Positions 38,329 to 50,443 of a stretch of 64,000 nucleotides of DNA are shown in pieces. The stretch covers positions 218,622 to 282,621 of the forward strand of contig JADGJC010000007.1 of assembly GCA_027596075.1 (NCBI GenBank). Direction: 5' to 3'. A program made the translations under genes and the position numbers. Every line of letters begins with the position of its first letter. Within the stretch, counting starts at the first letter, position 1. The DNA is from Rhizophlyctis rosea (lineage: Eukaryota; Chytridiomycota; Chytridiomycetes; Rhizophlyctidales; Rhizophlyctidaceae). The notes below the pieces were generated by a model, which made no database searches, was not told the DNA's origin, and worked only from the letters and a program-made list of their open reading frames with translations.

Positions 38329-39794
38329 CTAAATTTCTTCAAATTCATCTTCCTCGTCTTCATCTTCCTCGTCAGGCTTCCGCTTTGTCCTGGGAGAGAG
38401 GTTGAAGGGATAGAGCGACATTATCTCACCTTTGAAGAATCTTACCCTGCAGAGGCAGCGGACATTTGCCATTCAAACTCGTCTTCTTCGTCCTCCATTC
38501 TAGCAGCAATTCATCAACAATTTCCATTCATTGCGGACGCAAATTGCATCGCACGCTCAGATACAAACCCGTGGTCCTGATTGGGAGCGCCATCGCCAAA
38601 GTCAACCACAATGGTGGAAGCGGAGGTGCCCGATTCGATAGACCCATTTGTCGAATCTGGCAGAAAGTTTGTATGTCGATATCTCATGTATGCTCCAGCT
38701 CAAACAATCTTACCTGCTGGCGCCGATCCGGCTCCGTTCAAATCGTTTTTCGAGACATATCTAGCCGAAAGGTCAATTCGAAAAGGAAACCGCAACAGCC
38801 GCATGTGACATCATACCTTGGTATTTTCATCATATCTGTTTCCTTCAGCAGTTCGATGATAGACTTACTTTCCTCCATAAACCTAGTTTTCAACTTGAGA
38901 TCATCGCCCACATATAATGAGTATCAACAAAACCCACTTCATATATTTGACGCTCACACCATTAGAGTCAGATTCCTTCTTGGCAGATTCCACCAGATTA
39001 TCGCATATTGAGCACAGAGGCATTCCCTCAGCACTTTCTCAAGACTTTAGTATGGGAACATCGCAATCGAGAGTGCTTCCAAATTACTTTCTGGCCAACT
39101 TGAGCATATCGAGTGCAGACACTTCAGTTTCGCACACAGTGCATCGATAAGGCATTACGGCCATTTGCTATGAAGAGTATGAGATTCGCGCTCAAACCCT
39201 TCGGCCGGAAATAGGGGATATTCCCCACGCGCTTACATCCTGGACCTCCTTTTCGATTTTGCGTCCGATTTGGAAAATGCGCCACTTGACGACATCAACG
39301 AAGTTTTTGTAATCGATGTAGTAGAAAGTGCGTGTGAATTTCCGTCTCTCTTTGCCACCTTGAGTGAAATATTCCGGCACGGATTCACTGCACGTGCCAA
39401 GTGATCAACTTCTAGTCACTTCTTCAAAGGTGTAGGTGAGAAGACTTACGTCTTGATGAGTCCATCCGTTTTCAGCTTGCCGCATAGTTTATGTAGCTCC
39501 TTCGTCTGTGTTCGAAGTGCTTTTGCCAGTTCATCGTCCTTCATGCTGTTTAATCGACAATGTAGACGTTTCAGAGGATTCTCAAGGTGATTCCCAGCCG
39601 GCCAAAGGACGAAAGGACGGAAGAGCTGCCTGTCGAGCGTGCTCCACTTGCCTGGGAACTGAGGCGAGAATGTCCAACACGACGATATGCCTATTCTCAT
39701 AGTAAGCTCGTGCAACGTTGCCAACAAGTCGTCGCAGTTTCTCCTGATGGACGGGTGAAATGGTAGCGGAAACGTGCGAACCACTTTCGTCCAT
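38329..39794 (-). CDS. TFA1: Transcription initiation factor IIE subunit alpha
   Basis: The large subunit of TFIIE, which recruits and regulates TFIIH in the Pol II preinitiation complex. Exon 1 (39794-39652) codes an extended winged-helix domain: SPVHQEKLRRLVGNVARAYY and HIVVLDILASVP. It is joined through a GC-AG intron (39651-39546) to MKDDELAKALRTQTKELHKL and CGKLKTDGLIKT. RTFYYIDYKNFVDVVKWRIF matches the family wing. The zinc ribbon is split between exons, with YRCTVCETEVSALD and MPLCSICDNLVESAKK giving the two CxxC pairs. The C-terminus is acidic, with EDEFEWQM and a terminal EEDEFEEI, as in other TFIIE-alpha proteins. Exact boundaries of the last small exons are uncertain. Confidence 0.85.
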
Positions 39795-40177
39795 CTTGAC
39801 GCTATCCCAAAGCGGACGCTCAAAGCTACTCAATGTTAGGCAAGGTAGCAAATGTGGTATCGGAAACAACGAGAGTGGAATTTGAGGGTACGATGAGAAA
39901 AGCTGGTGTGTTGCGTGTGTGTTGCGGAAGGCCCTGTGCCTTTTGGGATTTGCGCAGCTGCCAGCTGGGGCTTAGTCCCGCAGCATAGGAATCAGTGCCC
40001 TAATCATGATCGTTCATATGATCCAGGCAGAGGGCTTCTCTTGAAATTTGGGTACCTTCCCGCTGATGACCTTGCCCAGTTCCCACGCTCGCCTCGTTTC
40101 TTCGATCTTACCTTTCAGCACAACCGGAAAATCTTGCATCGTGACAACCGTCCCAGCTATCAGCATACCCTTGGAAA
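39795..40177. other. Divergent promoter region TFIIE-alpha/U1A
   Basis: A 383-nt gap with no supported gene or obvious site. Confidence 0.5.
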
Positions 40178-41377
40178 ATGAATATTCCCCCTACCGGCGC
40201 CATGCCGGCCTTGATGTCCCAGATGCTCCCTCAGCTGATCCCTGGCCTCATTCCGATCAAGCCCCCTCGGATTCCGAGTGCAGCACCACCGACTGAGGTA
40301 TATACACTATCGCATATTGAAAGAGAATGTTTACTCCGTACTGTTAAAGAGGCTTCAGCTGACTTTTGGCATTCTTTGCAGCCACGCCAGACTATCTATG
40401 TCAGGAACTTGCATGAGAAAAGAAAAGTCAAAGGTACAGCTGAGGGTGCTGGCAGCTACGACTCAAAACGCACAAAGGGTCTAACATACCATCTTAGCCC
40501 TGGAAGAAGCTCTGAGAGCCATCTTCTCGGAGTACGGAAACATCATCGACATCAAAGTCAAGCATAATATACGACACAAGGGACAAGCATTCATTACCTT
40601 TGATACCATCGAGTCCGCAACAAAAGCGCTTGAAGTCAAGGGCTTCCCATTGTACGGCAAGCCATTGGTATGTGCTGGCCGACTTGACACACATGATTAC
40701 ATGATAGAACGCTGACCTCCTTCGCAGGACGTTCAATACGCAAGAGACGATTCCTTCGCGTTGTCTGCAAGGCTGGGGACATTGGACGAACACAAAGCAC
40801 GGCGGGAAGAAAATAAAGGTATCTCATCTCCGTCACCGACGTCTGGATCCCTTTGTTTAAAGCGAACCTCCCTTCACAGACAAGCGTGTGGCGCCTGCAC
40901 CGAAAAAGCAACGCACCGAAGGCTCAGGTATGTTACAGTATTTTGATCTCATTTTGGAAACATGTGTTATTCAATGCGCAATCTAGGACAAGCATACAGC
41001 GTGCCAGACGAGTACCTACCACCGAACGTCATTCTCTTCGTGCAAAATCTCCCTCCGGAATCCAACGAGGCGAAACTCATCGAACTGTTTGGCCAGTACG
41101 TTGTGGATCATGCTGTTAATTGTTCATTAGCTGGCTTCTGACATGCGCACTTTAGATTCCAAGGATTCAAGGAAGTTCGTCTGGTACCCGGGAAAAGCGA
41201 AATTGGTAAGTATGAACTATCCATCAATGGCATGTCTTTACATGTTGGTTTACTGTTCCTGCAATAGCGTTCGTGGAATACGCGACGGAAATCCAATCAG
41301 CAGCGGCGAAGGCCGCATTGCACGGTGTCAGGATTTCGGAGACAAAGCTCATGAAGGTCACTTTCGCGAAGAAATGA
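40178..41377 (+). CDS. SNRPA: U1A/U2B'' spliceosomal snRNP protein
   Basis: An RNA-binding protein of the U1 and/or U2 snRNP. The N-terminus is Pro/Ile/Met-rich. RRM1 has TIYVRNLHEKRKVK (RNP2) and KGQAFITFDTIESATKA (RNP1), with EEALRAIFSEYGNIIDIKV between; the NLNEKxK-type loop specific to U1A/U2B'' is present. A charged linker with DKRVAPAPKKQRTEG follows. RRM2 has PNVILFVQNLPPESNEAKL and RLVPGKSEIAFVEYATE, ending VTFAKK. As in many single-copy fungal genes, one protein probably serves both snRNPs. About seven exons are divided by short introns. TGTAAATA (41395-41402) follows the stop by 18 nt. Confidence 0.92.
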
Positions 41378-41450
41378 TTTGTTTCTTCATCTTTTGTAAA
41401 TACTCTGTTGGGGACTTTTGCAAAGCTCTTCTTGTATACTATTGCCAAAA

Positions 41451-44400
41451 TTATGTTGGATCCAAAACCTTCCACCACTTTCCGCCGCATATGCAAGAAA
41501 CTGCAAAGGCATCTTTCCATGGAGGGGAACCTTTGTAGGCGGGAGCTGTCTTCCCGCCACTTTGTTCCGGCTGCTTCCCATCTTCCGTTTTGACAGTCGT
41601 ATCTCCCTCTAGCTTGACCGTTGCTGGATCACGCTTGGAACTCGAAAGCGACGAATCTCCATCGCCGCCGGCAATCGAGCAGTTGCAGCAGCGCAAACAC
41701 TGCTTGATAGAAAGCGCTGTCCCCAAATGCGCTTTTCCAATCACATCGTACCGATCCCTGATGCCTAACAGAATGTCTGAAAGTAGTCCAGAGAGCGCGT
41801 CCCCTTCCTGATCACCCAAGAGGCTTCCCACCCCACGCTTTTGTGTGCTTGCAGGAACTGCAAGCTCAGGCAAGCTTTTATCTCGTCCCCGTCCCATCTC
41901 CATCCATTTCTCATTGCCAGCCATGAACATGGCCCTGACGGCCTTCTCCCGATTCCACGCCGGTGGAACAACCCCAGCTGGGGCTGGCGGCGGGGCAAAC
42001 ACCTTCACAAGCATACTCTCGTACAACATCTTCACCGCCGGAAGCGCTCTCAACGCATGTTCAGGAACCGTCCCACGAATGCTGCCCCTCCGATCTTCCT
42101 CCATCTTCGATGCCGCACCTTCACCGCCTCCCTCCGACTGAATAGCCTGTCCCACGGCCCGCAAAAAATTCGCCATAGCCTCCACCTTGACTCGCACCCG
42201 CTGCAGTGCCCCATCCTGCACGCCCAGATGGAACTTCTCGTAAGCCAAGTTAGCCCCTCGAATTCCCCCTTCAATGATGTTCTTCCCGTGCATTCCCAAA
42301 TTCAACCGCAGGTAACGAGTGAAGATACACAGACGCTGCAGTGCAAGCCGGGTAGATTGATGGAAAAGAAGGAATGGACGGGCGGATCTGCGTGCATTGG
42401 CAAGAGCTTTGCAAAGTGATATTGAGCATGACCACATTTGAGTTTATTAGCAAAATCCACAGCAATACCTTGCGACGTACTCGGATCCATTACAGCACTA
42501 TCCGCGTTCCGCCGATTTGTTCTGCCATAAAAGACAGCATACAGCTGGCGCATCTGTGCCGCACACAGCTCCGTTACCCAGGATGCTATCACGGACAAGT
42601 AGTGCACCGTTTCTATAACACAGAATTGAGTAAATTATGTATGTGAGGTACATAAAGGATAATCCCAAACCTTTTCGATAGATCAAAGTGCCGGTCTTGG
42701 TGAGCAGGGCATCATTGATTTCCGGCTGGTCTGTCAAATATCCTACAGCATAACCGTGAGTCACACAACCCCTCTAGTTCATTCGAATCTTCATCACACC
42801 AACCAACGATATCAAACGCAGTCCACGGCGTCTCCAATGCGTTGATGAATATGTCGGACATAACTTGCACTTGGTTCATCAAATAAGCATTTCGATATTG
42901 CTGATCTTTGCCCGGTACTTTGCTGTCATCATTATGAATGAGCAAAAAGGATGACAGCAATCAACGAAGAGTATGCGCACCGGTACACCTCCAATTGCAA
43001 CTGTATGCAAGGACGGTAGTGAACTGCCTCCTGCCATGCTGCAGAATCTGGCACCCCACCCGCAGTCCTCCCCGAGATTGCGTCGTATGTAGTGAAGATA
43101 TGCTCCACGACACGTTCAGCAAAATCTGAAAGCTTATGAGAAATCTGAAGCTTTTCCCTCCAATGACGTGTATCACCCACCTGATGTTTTGCACAACTTA
43201 GCAGCGACCACCAATGTCCCAATCAAATCGCTGGCATCAAGGCCTAACAAGCTGCAAAACAGAAGTCGCCTAGCAAATGACTGCGAGAAGTTGTCGATGT
43301 CGTCCGATTGAAAGTCTACTTGACGGACGGGTTACTCTTGTTTCGTTCTGTTCGGACACGCCTAAAAAGCTAACCTTCCGAGATAGCAGCACCATCGAGC
43401 ACATTGATCTTTTCCGTTCCTACTGACGGACCACCCCCCACTGTTTCTCTACTGACAAAAATCTCCATTCCATTTGCCGAAGCGCATATGCCCGTTATGC
43501 GGGGTTGTGTATTTGGCGTGAAAGTCGATTGGGTATTATCGAGGTCCATTGCGTCAGGTGGTATGCTTCCGGGAATGCCAGCCGCTCCATCCCGCAGAGG
43601 GCCAACATGTTTAAATTGATGCGATACTAAGGATCTTCTTTCCAAAGTTCGAGCATCCCGCATCTCAATCGTGCCCGACGCCAGCGCGATTATCAGTGAT
43701 CCTGCCGTATTCTCAGCGCACGGTATTATGTGTAACGAGGAAACGAAGGAGTCAGCCGTAGAATGGTTCGCAGACGGTGACCATGACTGTTTGCTGGAAC
43801 GGTCAGCAAAACTTCGCCCGCATATTATCTGCAGGTGCGGAAAACCAACCCGTTGAACAGTGCCTGGATTGTCCCCGTCCACGTCTGTCACCTCCGATGC
43901 TGACCACGCCCACAACGTACTCCGACCAAAATTATCCGTGCACTGCCCGGTGACAGCAATCAAATGATTTGCGTCCTCAAAGCTCAAATGCAGCAATTGC
44001 TCCCCGGAGTCATTCAGCAGCTGAAGTGGACTTGTCTGTGTGCATGAGATGGCTATGAAAAGCATGTTATCAGTGACATGCTCTCCAAAGCTTCTGTAAT
44101 GAATTGACTGAGAGCTTACCGTCATTGGCGACGTCTATCAACAGTTCGACAACATGAGCTACGACCTGGGACATCTGAGGTCTGTGTATCGCAATCACCA
44201 CACGGCTACCTTCCAGTTCATTTATTAGACACCACGGAACGTCAAAGGAGTATTCCGATCCAATGGATACCTGTGTCGAAAGTAATGTCCGCCTTCATAA
44301 ACGTGCCAACGGGACCGTCAGCAGCCCCATTTTCTGCCCCAAGATTTTCCGCCAAGTTCAGCCCCAATTCGGTGTGGTTGCCATCGTTTGTCCAATGATG

Positions 44401-45681
44401 GAGTTGAACCTTGCCAATATCGGTAACTACAACAAAACCGAAGCCGGAATTGAAGGACTTGGGGCCTTTCAGCGGCTTTCCTTTGAACGCGGTGACTGAT
44501 TGATTGATTGCAGGATTAGAAGCATTGTCGGTCAGGTCAATGGTATATGGTTGCGCGGTTGGGGCCGTTTGTGGTGGGAGGGTAATGTAATACTGGACGA
44601 CACTCGCATGAGATTCACAAGTCATTCATGATGGTTGCTGAGCGGACCCACCTCTTTCTCTGTCTGCAGCCACTCTAACGACAATACTCGACCACCAGCG
44701 TGAGCTTCTGCTATCACGCGCCATTCATTCATGCATTCCTGGGAACAATCTGTCAGCCTCTACACTTAGTTGCTGTAAGTAGAATGCACCCACTTACTGT
44801 ATGACCCCAAACCATTATCGTGCCGGTATTGGCAATGGTTGCGAGTTTGCCACCTTTCTGATCCCATCTCAAACCAACAACGTTCCCAGCCTCGCCACTT
44901 GTCGGTGATAACGGTATTGGACTCCGCAAATGTTCATAAGGGAAGATGCACGCCTGCGTCGACGCTTCAGCTAGAGGTGTCCGTTTGCGCTTTTGTGACC
45001 CAGACGAATTTGAGCGAAGAGACGCTCTCATGTTTTGACCGGAGCAATCTATGGTCCTTTGAAATATACGTTTGTTAGTTGAATTGCGGACTATGGTGCC
45101 GTACAGACAGTGGTGGCTGTTGGTGTTCGTGAGGTGTCACTCATATCAGACCTATTTTGTTGTACGTCATAAATTGCCGTGCGGTCCTCACGCGACCGAG
45201 TATGATTTTGCACCGGTCGGGGCCCAAGCAAACGGCTTCCGAAGTCCTCTGTGTTTAAAATCTTCGTACACCTATACACCAACAGCACTCCGTTCATCTC
45301 AAGTTCTCACCTCAGTTGCTCTGTTCCCAATGTGTAACGGAAGAGCTCTTCCGCGAGCGGGACCGTCATGGCGGTCATAGGGTGGGGGGCCCACTGCCGT
45401 GAGTTGGGTTAGATGCAAAATGTCTGACAAGCAGAAGGAGGTGTTGATTTATAAGTCAATACACGATCTCCGATCGCGCTAAAACAACTTGTTAATGTAG
45501 CTTTCAGCAGGATGAGGATGGCAGAAAGAAGCAGGAAGCAAGACAAGGGAGCTGGGACCCACCAGTCGCGTGATGCAAACTGACTCATTTGACAGATGTC
45601 CTGCCCCCCGGCCCAGTTGGTGACCCTTATCATTAGATCCACAACCCGAGTTACCCGACCTTCATCTTTTCGTTTAGCCAT
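41451..45681 (-). CDS. MED16: Mediator subunit 16 (MED16/SIN4) candidate
   Basis: A large protein with an N-terminal WD40-like region and a C-terminal Cys/Trp zinc-like motif, the MED16 layout (tail module of Mediator, transcription factor docking). Near the N-terminus there is NVVGLRWDQKGGKLATIAN followed by GTIMVWG, a WD-like blade. Middle exons include SLIIALASGTIEMRDARTLE and PRITGICASANGMEIFVSRE. The C-terminal half is helical (LRLNLGMHGKNIIEGG, ALPAVKMLYESMLVKVF) and ends with CLRCCNC, an acidic/Ser loop, then CICGGKWWKV, resembling the MED16 C-terminal CxxC...CGGxWW element. The start at 45681 (MAKRKDEGRVTRVVDLM) is the first ATG of the leading exon and is less certain. Other WD40 scaffold proteins cannot be fully excluded. 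Confidence 0.62.
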
Positions 45682-45889
45682 CGTGCTTCCTCCATTGCGT
45701 AGTTATCTATGTGGGAGATACAGACAGCAGGCAGACAACGCGTCCTCCCCATCCTCCCAAATTCTCGTATAGTAAACTCGAAATAAGTCCCACCGCAACT
45801 TTGAACGCCCGTATCGAATCGCTTGTCCACGTATTGTCCGCATACCTCCCCCCAGCACCTCCATCATCTTCCACCTCAACCACCAGATA

Positions 45890-46929
45890 ATGCTTCCCAT
45901 AGAACTCTGCTGCCAGATTGCTCGTACGTGCCAACCCCGCGAGGCCACCAAAGTCCGTCAATTGTCCAAGCATCACGCCAAAGGGATATCGGCTCAAGAC
46001 CTTGCCTGGGCAGCTGCCAGCTTTCTATGGTGCCGGAGGGCGGAAGACGCAACTATTCACTTGTGGACGCGTATCTACAAAACCTTCCACTTAAATGACC
46101 ACCCTAAAGAGGCTGCTCTCATCATAAAAGACCTTTTGGTAAGGAAGTAGTATGCTATCGTGAAATTTCTTGCTATTCTAGTTATGTTTACGCGCCAGCT
46201 CTTTCAGAAAATTGGCGCAGAAGTCAAAAGCGGTGGGTTTGCTGCCCTAATCACAGCGGCTGATTTAGGTCATGCAGAGCCAGTCGACGTCCTGGTCAAT
46301 GCTGGTGTAAATTTGCATGCATGGTCCGATATGGTATGTACATCACAAATGCGGTTGTCATCACAAATTCAACGCTAACCAGCAAAATGCAGGCCCTCTG
46401 CCGTGCATGCAAATTAGGGCACATCGAAGTAGTCAAAATCCTAATCAAAGCCGGTGCTCACGTCAATGAACAAGATGGACGCCCCCTCTGTCTGGCCGCA
46501 GAGCACGGCCACGAAGGAGTGCTTCAAGAACTTCTAGCAAACGGAGCAGACCTCAAAATCATCGGTACACGGCACGACGGCGTGCTCGCCTGCGCAGCAA
46601 AAGCCGGCCAGGTGCACATAATGGAAATCTTACTAAATCACGTTCACGGGAGATATACCCCCGACGAACTTGCCAAAGCCCTCCGGACCGCCGCGAGCCA
46701 CGGACGAATAGAGGCCGTTAGATACTTACTTGCTCACGGCGCAGATGTCACCGGGAACGATGATGCCGCTCTCTTTTCTGCCGCCGCTAATGGGAGGGAT
46801 GAGATAGTTAGAATCCTTTTAGAGGCAGGAGCGGGACATCTGAATGAGGCACTTAGAGGAGCGCAGTATTGGGGTCGGGATCAGGTCATCCAGACTTTGC
46901 TACATGCAGGGGCGGAGTTGAGGGGTTAG
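45890..46929 (+). CDS. Ankyrin-repeat protein with F-box-like N-terminus
   Basis: Three exons join in phase 0: 45890 to about 46138, about 46211-46332, and about 46391 to the stop. Exon 1 starts MLPIELCCQIARTCQPREA, which has the LPxEL start of F-box-like helices; a full F-box is not certain. Exon 2 begins KIGAEVKSGGFAALITAADL. The last exon contains at least five ankyrin repeats, such as LGHIEVVKILIKAGAHVNEQ, HGHEGVLQELLANGADL, HGRIEAVRYLLAHGADVTGN and NGRDEIVRILLEAGAG. Such proteins are usually binding adaptors; a ubiquitin-ligase role is inference from the N-terminus. The gene is 208 nt from the divergent MED16 start. Confidence 0.78.
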
Positions 46930-47345
46930 CGTTACCTGTTCACAAGCGCTCTTGAAAGATTTAGTTTTGGTATGAATCTAGCGCCGGTTAGATATGATAA
47001 GGTTTAGATTTTTTGGACTTTTTTGGAGGGCCATCTGTCGTAGACATCGTCATATCTTGTATCTGTACACCTTTCTCGGTTTAATCCTAACTCCCATCGC
47101 ACATAGAATGTCCCATCACAAAAAAGCAAAAACGACAACATAATTGCGGAAAGAGAGACACCATGAATTAAGTAAAAACAAACTAACCCAAACACACATA
47201 AAGAAACACACAAACAAAAAAAGTTACATGCGGCCGTTCTAAGCTTTTCCCCTCGGAACGTTCCGCCGTTCCAATCATCATAGAAACTGTTGCTACCAAT
47301 CATCTAGGTTAAAAAGTCCCTATTACTACGCTAACACTACGTACC
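46930..47345. other. Convergent 3' region
   Basis: A 416-nt A-rich gap between convergent genes; only likely 3' UTR sequence was seen. Confidence 0.5.
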
Positions 47346-50280
47346 CTACGAATGCGACATTCCCTGCGCTACACCCTGCGGTACACCATTCGGCATTCCC
47401 TGACCATACGTTTCCTCGCCATACCCTTCCTCCTCCATCTCCATCCAAGCGCGTTGTTGGACTTCCAATGAATCCAGCTGGCGTGGAAAAGGGTAAACGT
47501 TAATCAACCTGTCCACAAAACCCAACCAAACTCGCAGCAAGAAGCACAAAAAATCTCACCTGTCCCCTCAAACTCGCAATCTCAATCTCCATCACCTGTC
47601 TTTCCACCAAAAGCTCCTTAATCTTCTTATAAGCCTGCGCCGACAACCGATCAAACTTCCCCTTATTATCCTCCATAGCCCACTGCAACTTCTCCCTCTC
47701 CTCCTGCGCAACAGCAAGCCCGTCCCGCAAGCTTGCCAACTCAGACAACAACGCCGCGTTCTCGGCATGCATGTGCGCCGTCTGCGTCCGCAACTGTGTC
47801 GCTTCCGCCTCGGCGGCCCTTAGTGCTTCTTCCATCGCCGAGTCTGATGATGGGTCCGTGATGGGGAGCGGGGTGGGGGCTGTGGGGAGGAGGTGAGCGG
47901 ATGTTTGGCAGTCGCCGTCGCGGGTTGCGACGCCCTTGGTTTGGATTTGGACGTGGCGGACCTTCTTCCGGGTGCGGGGTGCGGAGGATCCCGTTTGCTG
48001 GCCTGATGATGAGACAACACTTGCGCGGTTGGCCGATGTTGTGTCGTGATCGGGTCCTGAGGCGGTTGTTGAAACTGGTGGAGGAACGGGAGAGGGGGCA
48101 GGCGACTCATCAGATGATGGTGCTCTTTGGTCCATGGGAGCAGGCTGGACTGGCTCGGTGGGTGGTGGTGCTGTAGTGTATTCTCTGACGTGGTCGTTTT
48201 GAACGGGAATTGGTGGCGGGTCTCGGCGGCGAACGGGTGGTCCTTGCTCCGAAGGCATTGGGCTCGGCGCGACCATAGGTGGTGGGGGTTGCATATTTCC
48301 GCTTTGTTGCTGAGAAGGAGGAGGCCCAAAGGGTAGCGGAATCGGAGCGCCATTCTTGTTGGTAGCGTAAATGAGTGACGATCCTCTTGATTTGATAACG
48401 GGTCCGTCGCCGCCGTCAGACATCGCAATGGAGACGCGATGTGCCACTGGTGCGTCATGGTGCCCATCATCCTCCATGCGAAGTGACCCGGTGCTCACTT
48501 CCAATGGCCCATATTCCAACTCCCCATCAGAATACTCCCAAGCCCCCGCCAATTCCTCCACAGTTTGATTGAAAACCACATTACGCTTCGGCCGATTCGA
48601 CATTTTCCTAGGTGGATCCATTACGTCTCCCAACCCCAAATCAATCATAGCATTCATTTCCGTGTTCCTCAGCACCTCCTCATCCATCTCACTAAACGTA
48701 TCTTCATCGTCATACTCTTCATCGTCCCAGTCCTCATTGTCGTCCAAGTAATCTGGCTGTTGCGGAGGTGGTGCTGCGTTAGAACTCATGGGTGGAGCCT
48801 GCGCTGGAGGTTGTCGGCTGTCCGTCCTAGGACCATGAGGCGCAGAATCACCCGGAGCTTCCCTCCCGCCCGGCCCCATATTCTGGTATTCTTCACCGCC
48901 GAGATACGCGTCCCGCATTTGCTGAGACGCGTATGGGAAGGAGTGACGCGGAGGAATGGCTTCGGGTGGTAGTTCGCGCAATTGCTGATGGTGTTGCGGT
49001 CCGTCTCCACCATGTGGTCCGTCCTGTTGGTGATACTGCTGCTGAGGATGTTGCTGCATCTGTTGGACGTGTCGTGGTTGCGGTTCCCGTTGCTGTTGAT
49101 GTTCAGGTGCGCCGTACTGCATTTGTTGTTGGTGTTGCTGCTGTTGGGGAGGAGGAATGAACGGAGGCTGCCCTTGACCCGGAACATATGCCGATGCTCT
49201 CGCTTGAGCTACTGTTTGTTCATAGATAAGCGACTCTGGACGACGTTGTCGGCCAGTTTGAGTATGCTGCAATGGAGCGCCAAACCATCCTTCATCCTGC
49301 GCGATAATGATAGACCGGCGAATCTCTCGGTTTGACATTTGAGAATCGTCTTCAACCACATCCTGAAGTGACACACAATCAAGATTTGTACAAACGACGT
49401 TCAAGAATATCGATGACATACCTGACCACCGCCTTCTTTGAACGGGTCATACGCGACATTCAACTTGACGTACTTGGGTTTGTCCGCACTGCCCTGTGGG
49501 CCACCTTGCCCTCCTTGAACTGAAATCTCGATGTCCTTGTTCTTCTTCTTCCCGAATCCTTTGAAGATACCGGTTGCTCTCTTCTTTTGCTTAGGTGGTG
49601 CGGCTTCAGGTTGTTTTTGTTCACTCTGTTGTCGAGATTGTTGTTCGTACTGAGGCTGCTGTTGCTGCGACGAGAATGGCTGATCAGGTCCGGTATTCCG
49701 GAAGAACTCGGCTAGCTGCTGGGTCTGGGTGGGTGGTGTACTTCGGGCATTTCGGTCGTCTTCCATGTATGGATCAACCGAGCCTTGCCGCATTGGCATG
49801 CCAGGTCGTTGCCCATTGGGAGGAAAATAACCCTGCTGGGAACCGTTCGGTGCTCCCGCCATGCCGCCGTTGTTACCATAACCCATCTGATACGGAGAGC
49901 CAGGAGCGGGACTTCCTCGACCCTGCATATACGGGCTCGCCCTCCCACTCATCGCCTCGTCAGCCAGACGCTGCTGCTGCCTATGCACTGGCTGTGGTCC
50001 CTGCATATTCCCACTTGCGGGGCCGAAAGCGTCAGGCGTCGCCGAAGATACGTAATCAAAGAAAGCGTCCTTTGAGGAAAGTGCTCGCATATCCATCCCA
50101 TCAGCCGAGTCCCCCGAAAATCTCCTTTGCTCCGAAAGAGTCAGTCGAGTCGGCCCAGAACGCTGTTGCAGCTGTCGATCAAACTCCTCCTACACATAGT
50201 GATTGCATATAAGATTCTGGTGCGAAGATAGACAATTGATTTTTTCAATTGTATACATACAGTGGACATTTTCCCCGCCA

Positions 50281-50312
<32 letters not shown>

Positions 50313-50443
50313 CGATATTGCTGCTGCTGGTAGTGGTCCTGCATATGTTGCTGTTGCTGTTGTTGGTAGTGGTCGGGCATGCGGTGGTGCTGTTGCTGCT
50401 GCATTTGAGGAGGAGGTTGAGAATACGGTCCCTGTCGGTCCAT
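47346..50443 (-). CDS. Large disordered Gln/Pro-rich protein with C-terminal coiled coil
   Basis: Not assigned to a family. The start at 50443 gives MDRQGPYSQPPPQ and then long Gln tracts; a pure CAG run encodes ten Gln (plus-strand CTG, 50282-50311). Exon 2 (about 50190 to 49424) is rich in Gly, Pro, Gln and Ser. It has a basic patch, GIFKGFGKKKNKDIEI, then YVKLNVAYDPFKEGGGQ. Exon 3 starts DVVEDDSQMSNREIRRSIII and EGWFGAPLQ, then runs through Pro/Gln/His-rich sequence, an acidic patch (DDNEDWDDEEYDDEDTFSEM) and further Pro-rich parts. Its last 130 residues are a coiled coil (ALRAAEAEATQLRTQTAH, LAVAQEEREKLQWAMEDN). A short last exon follows. The SNREIRRSIIIAQDEGWFGAP block is the least disordered part and best for searches. 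A scaffold at polarity sites or RNP granules is possible but unproven. Confidence 0.72.
50282..50311. repeat. (CTG)10 microsatellite coding for polyglutamine on the minus strand
   Basis: Ten uninterrupted CTG units on the plus strand (CAG on the coding minus strand). Shorter CTG/TTG runs extend to about 50400 and encode an interrupted Gln tract. Confidence 0.95.

Noticed and set aside
45703..45997. Minus-strand frame of 96 codons
   Set aside because: Overlaps the ankyrin gene start and the divergent promoter; no recognisable motif and no splice connection.
47820..48470. Minus-strand frame of 216 codons within the disordered protein gene
   Set aside because: Out-of-frame reading of low-complexity Pro/Gln coding sequence.
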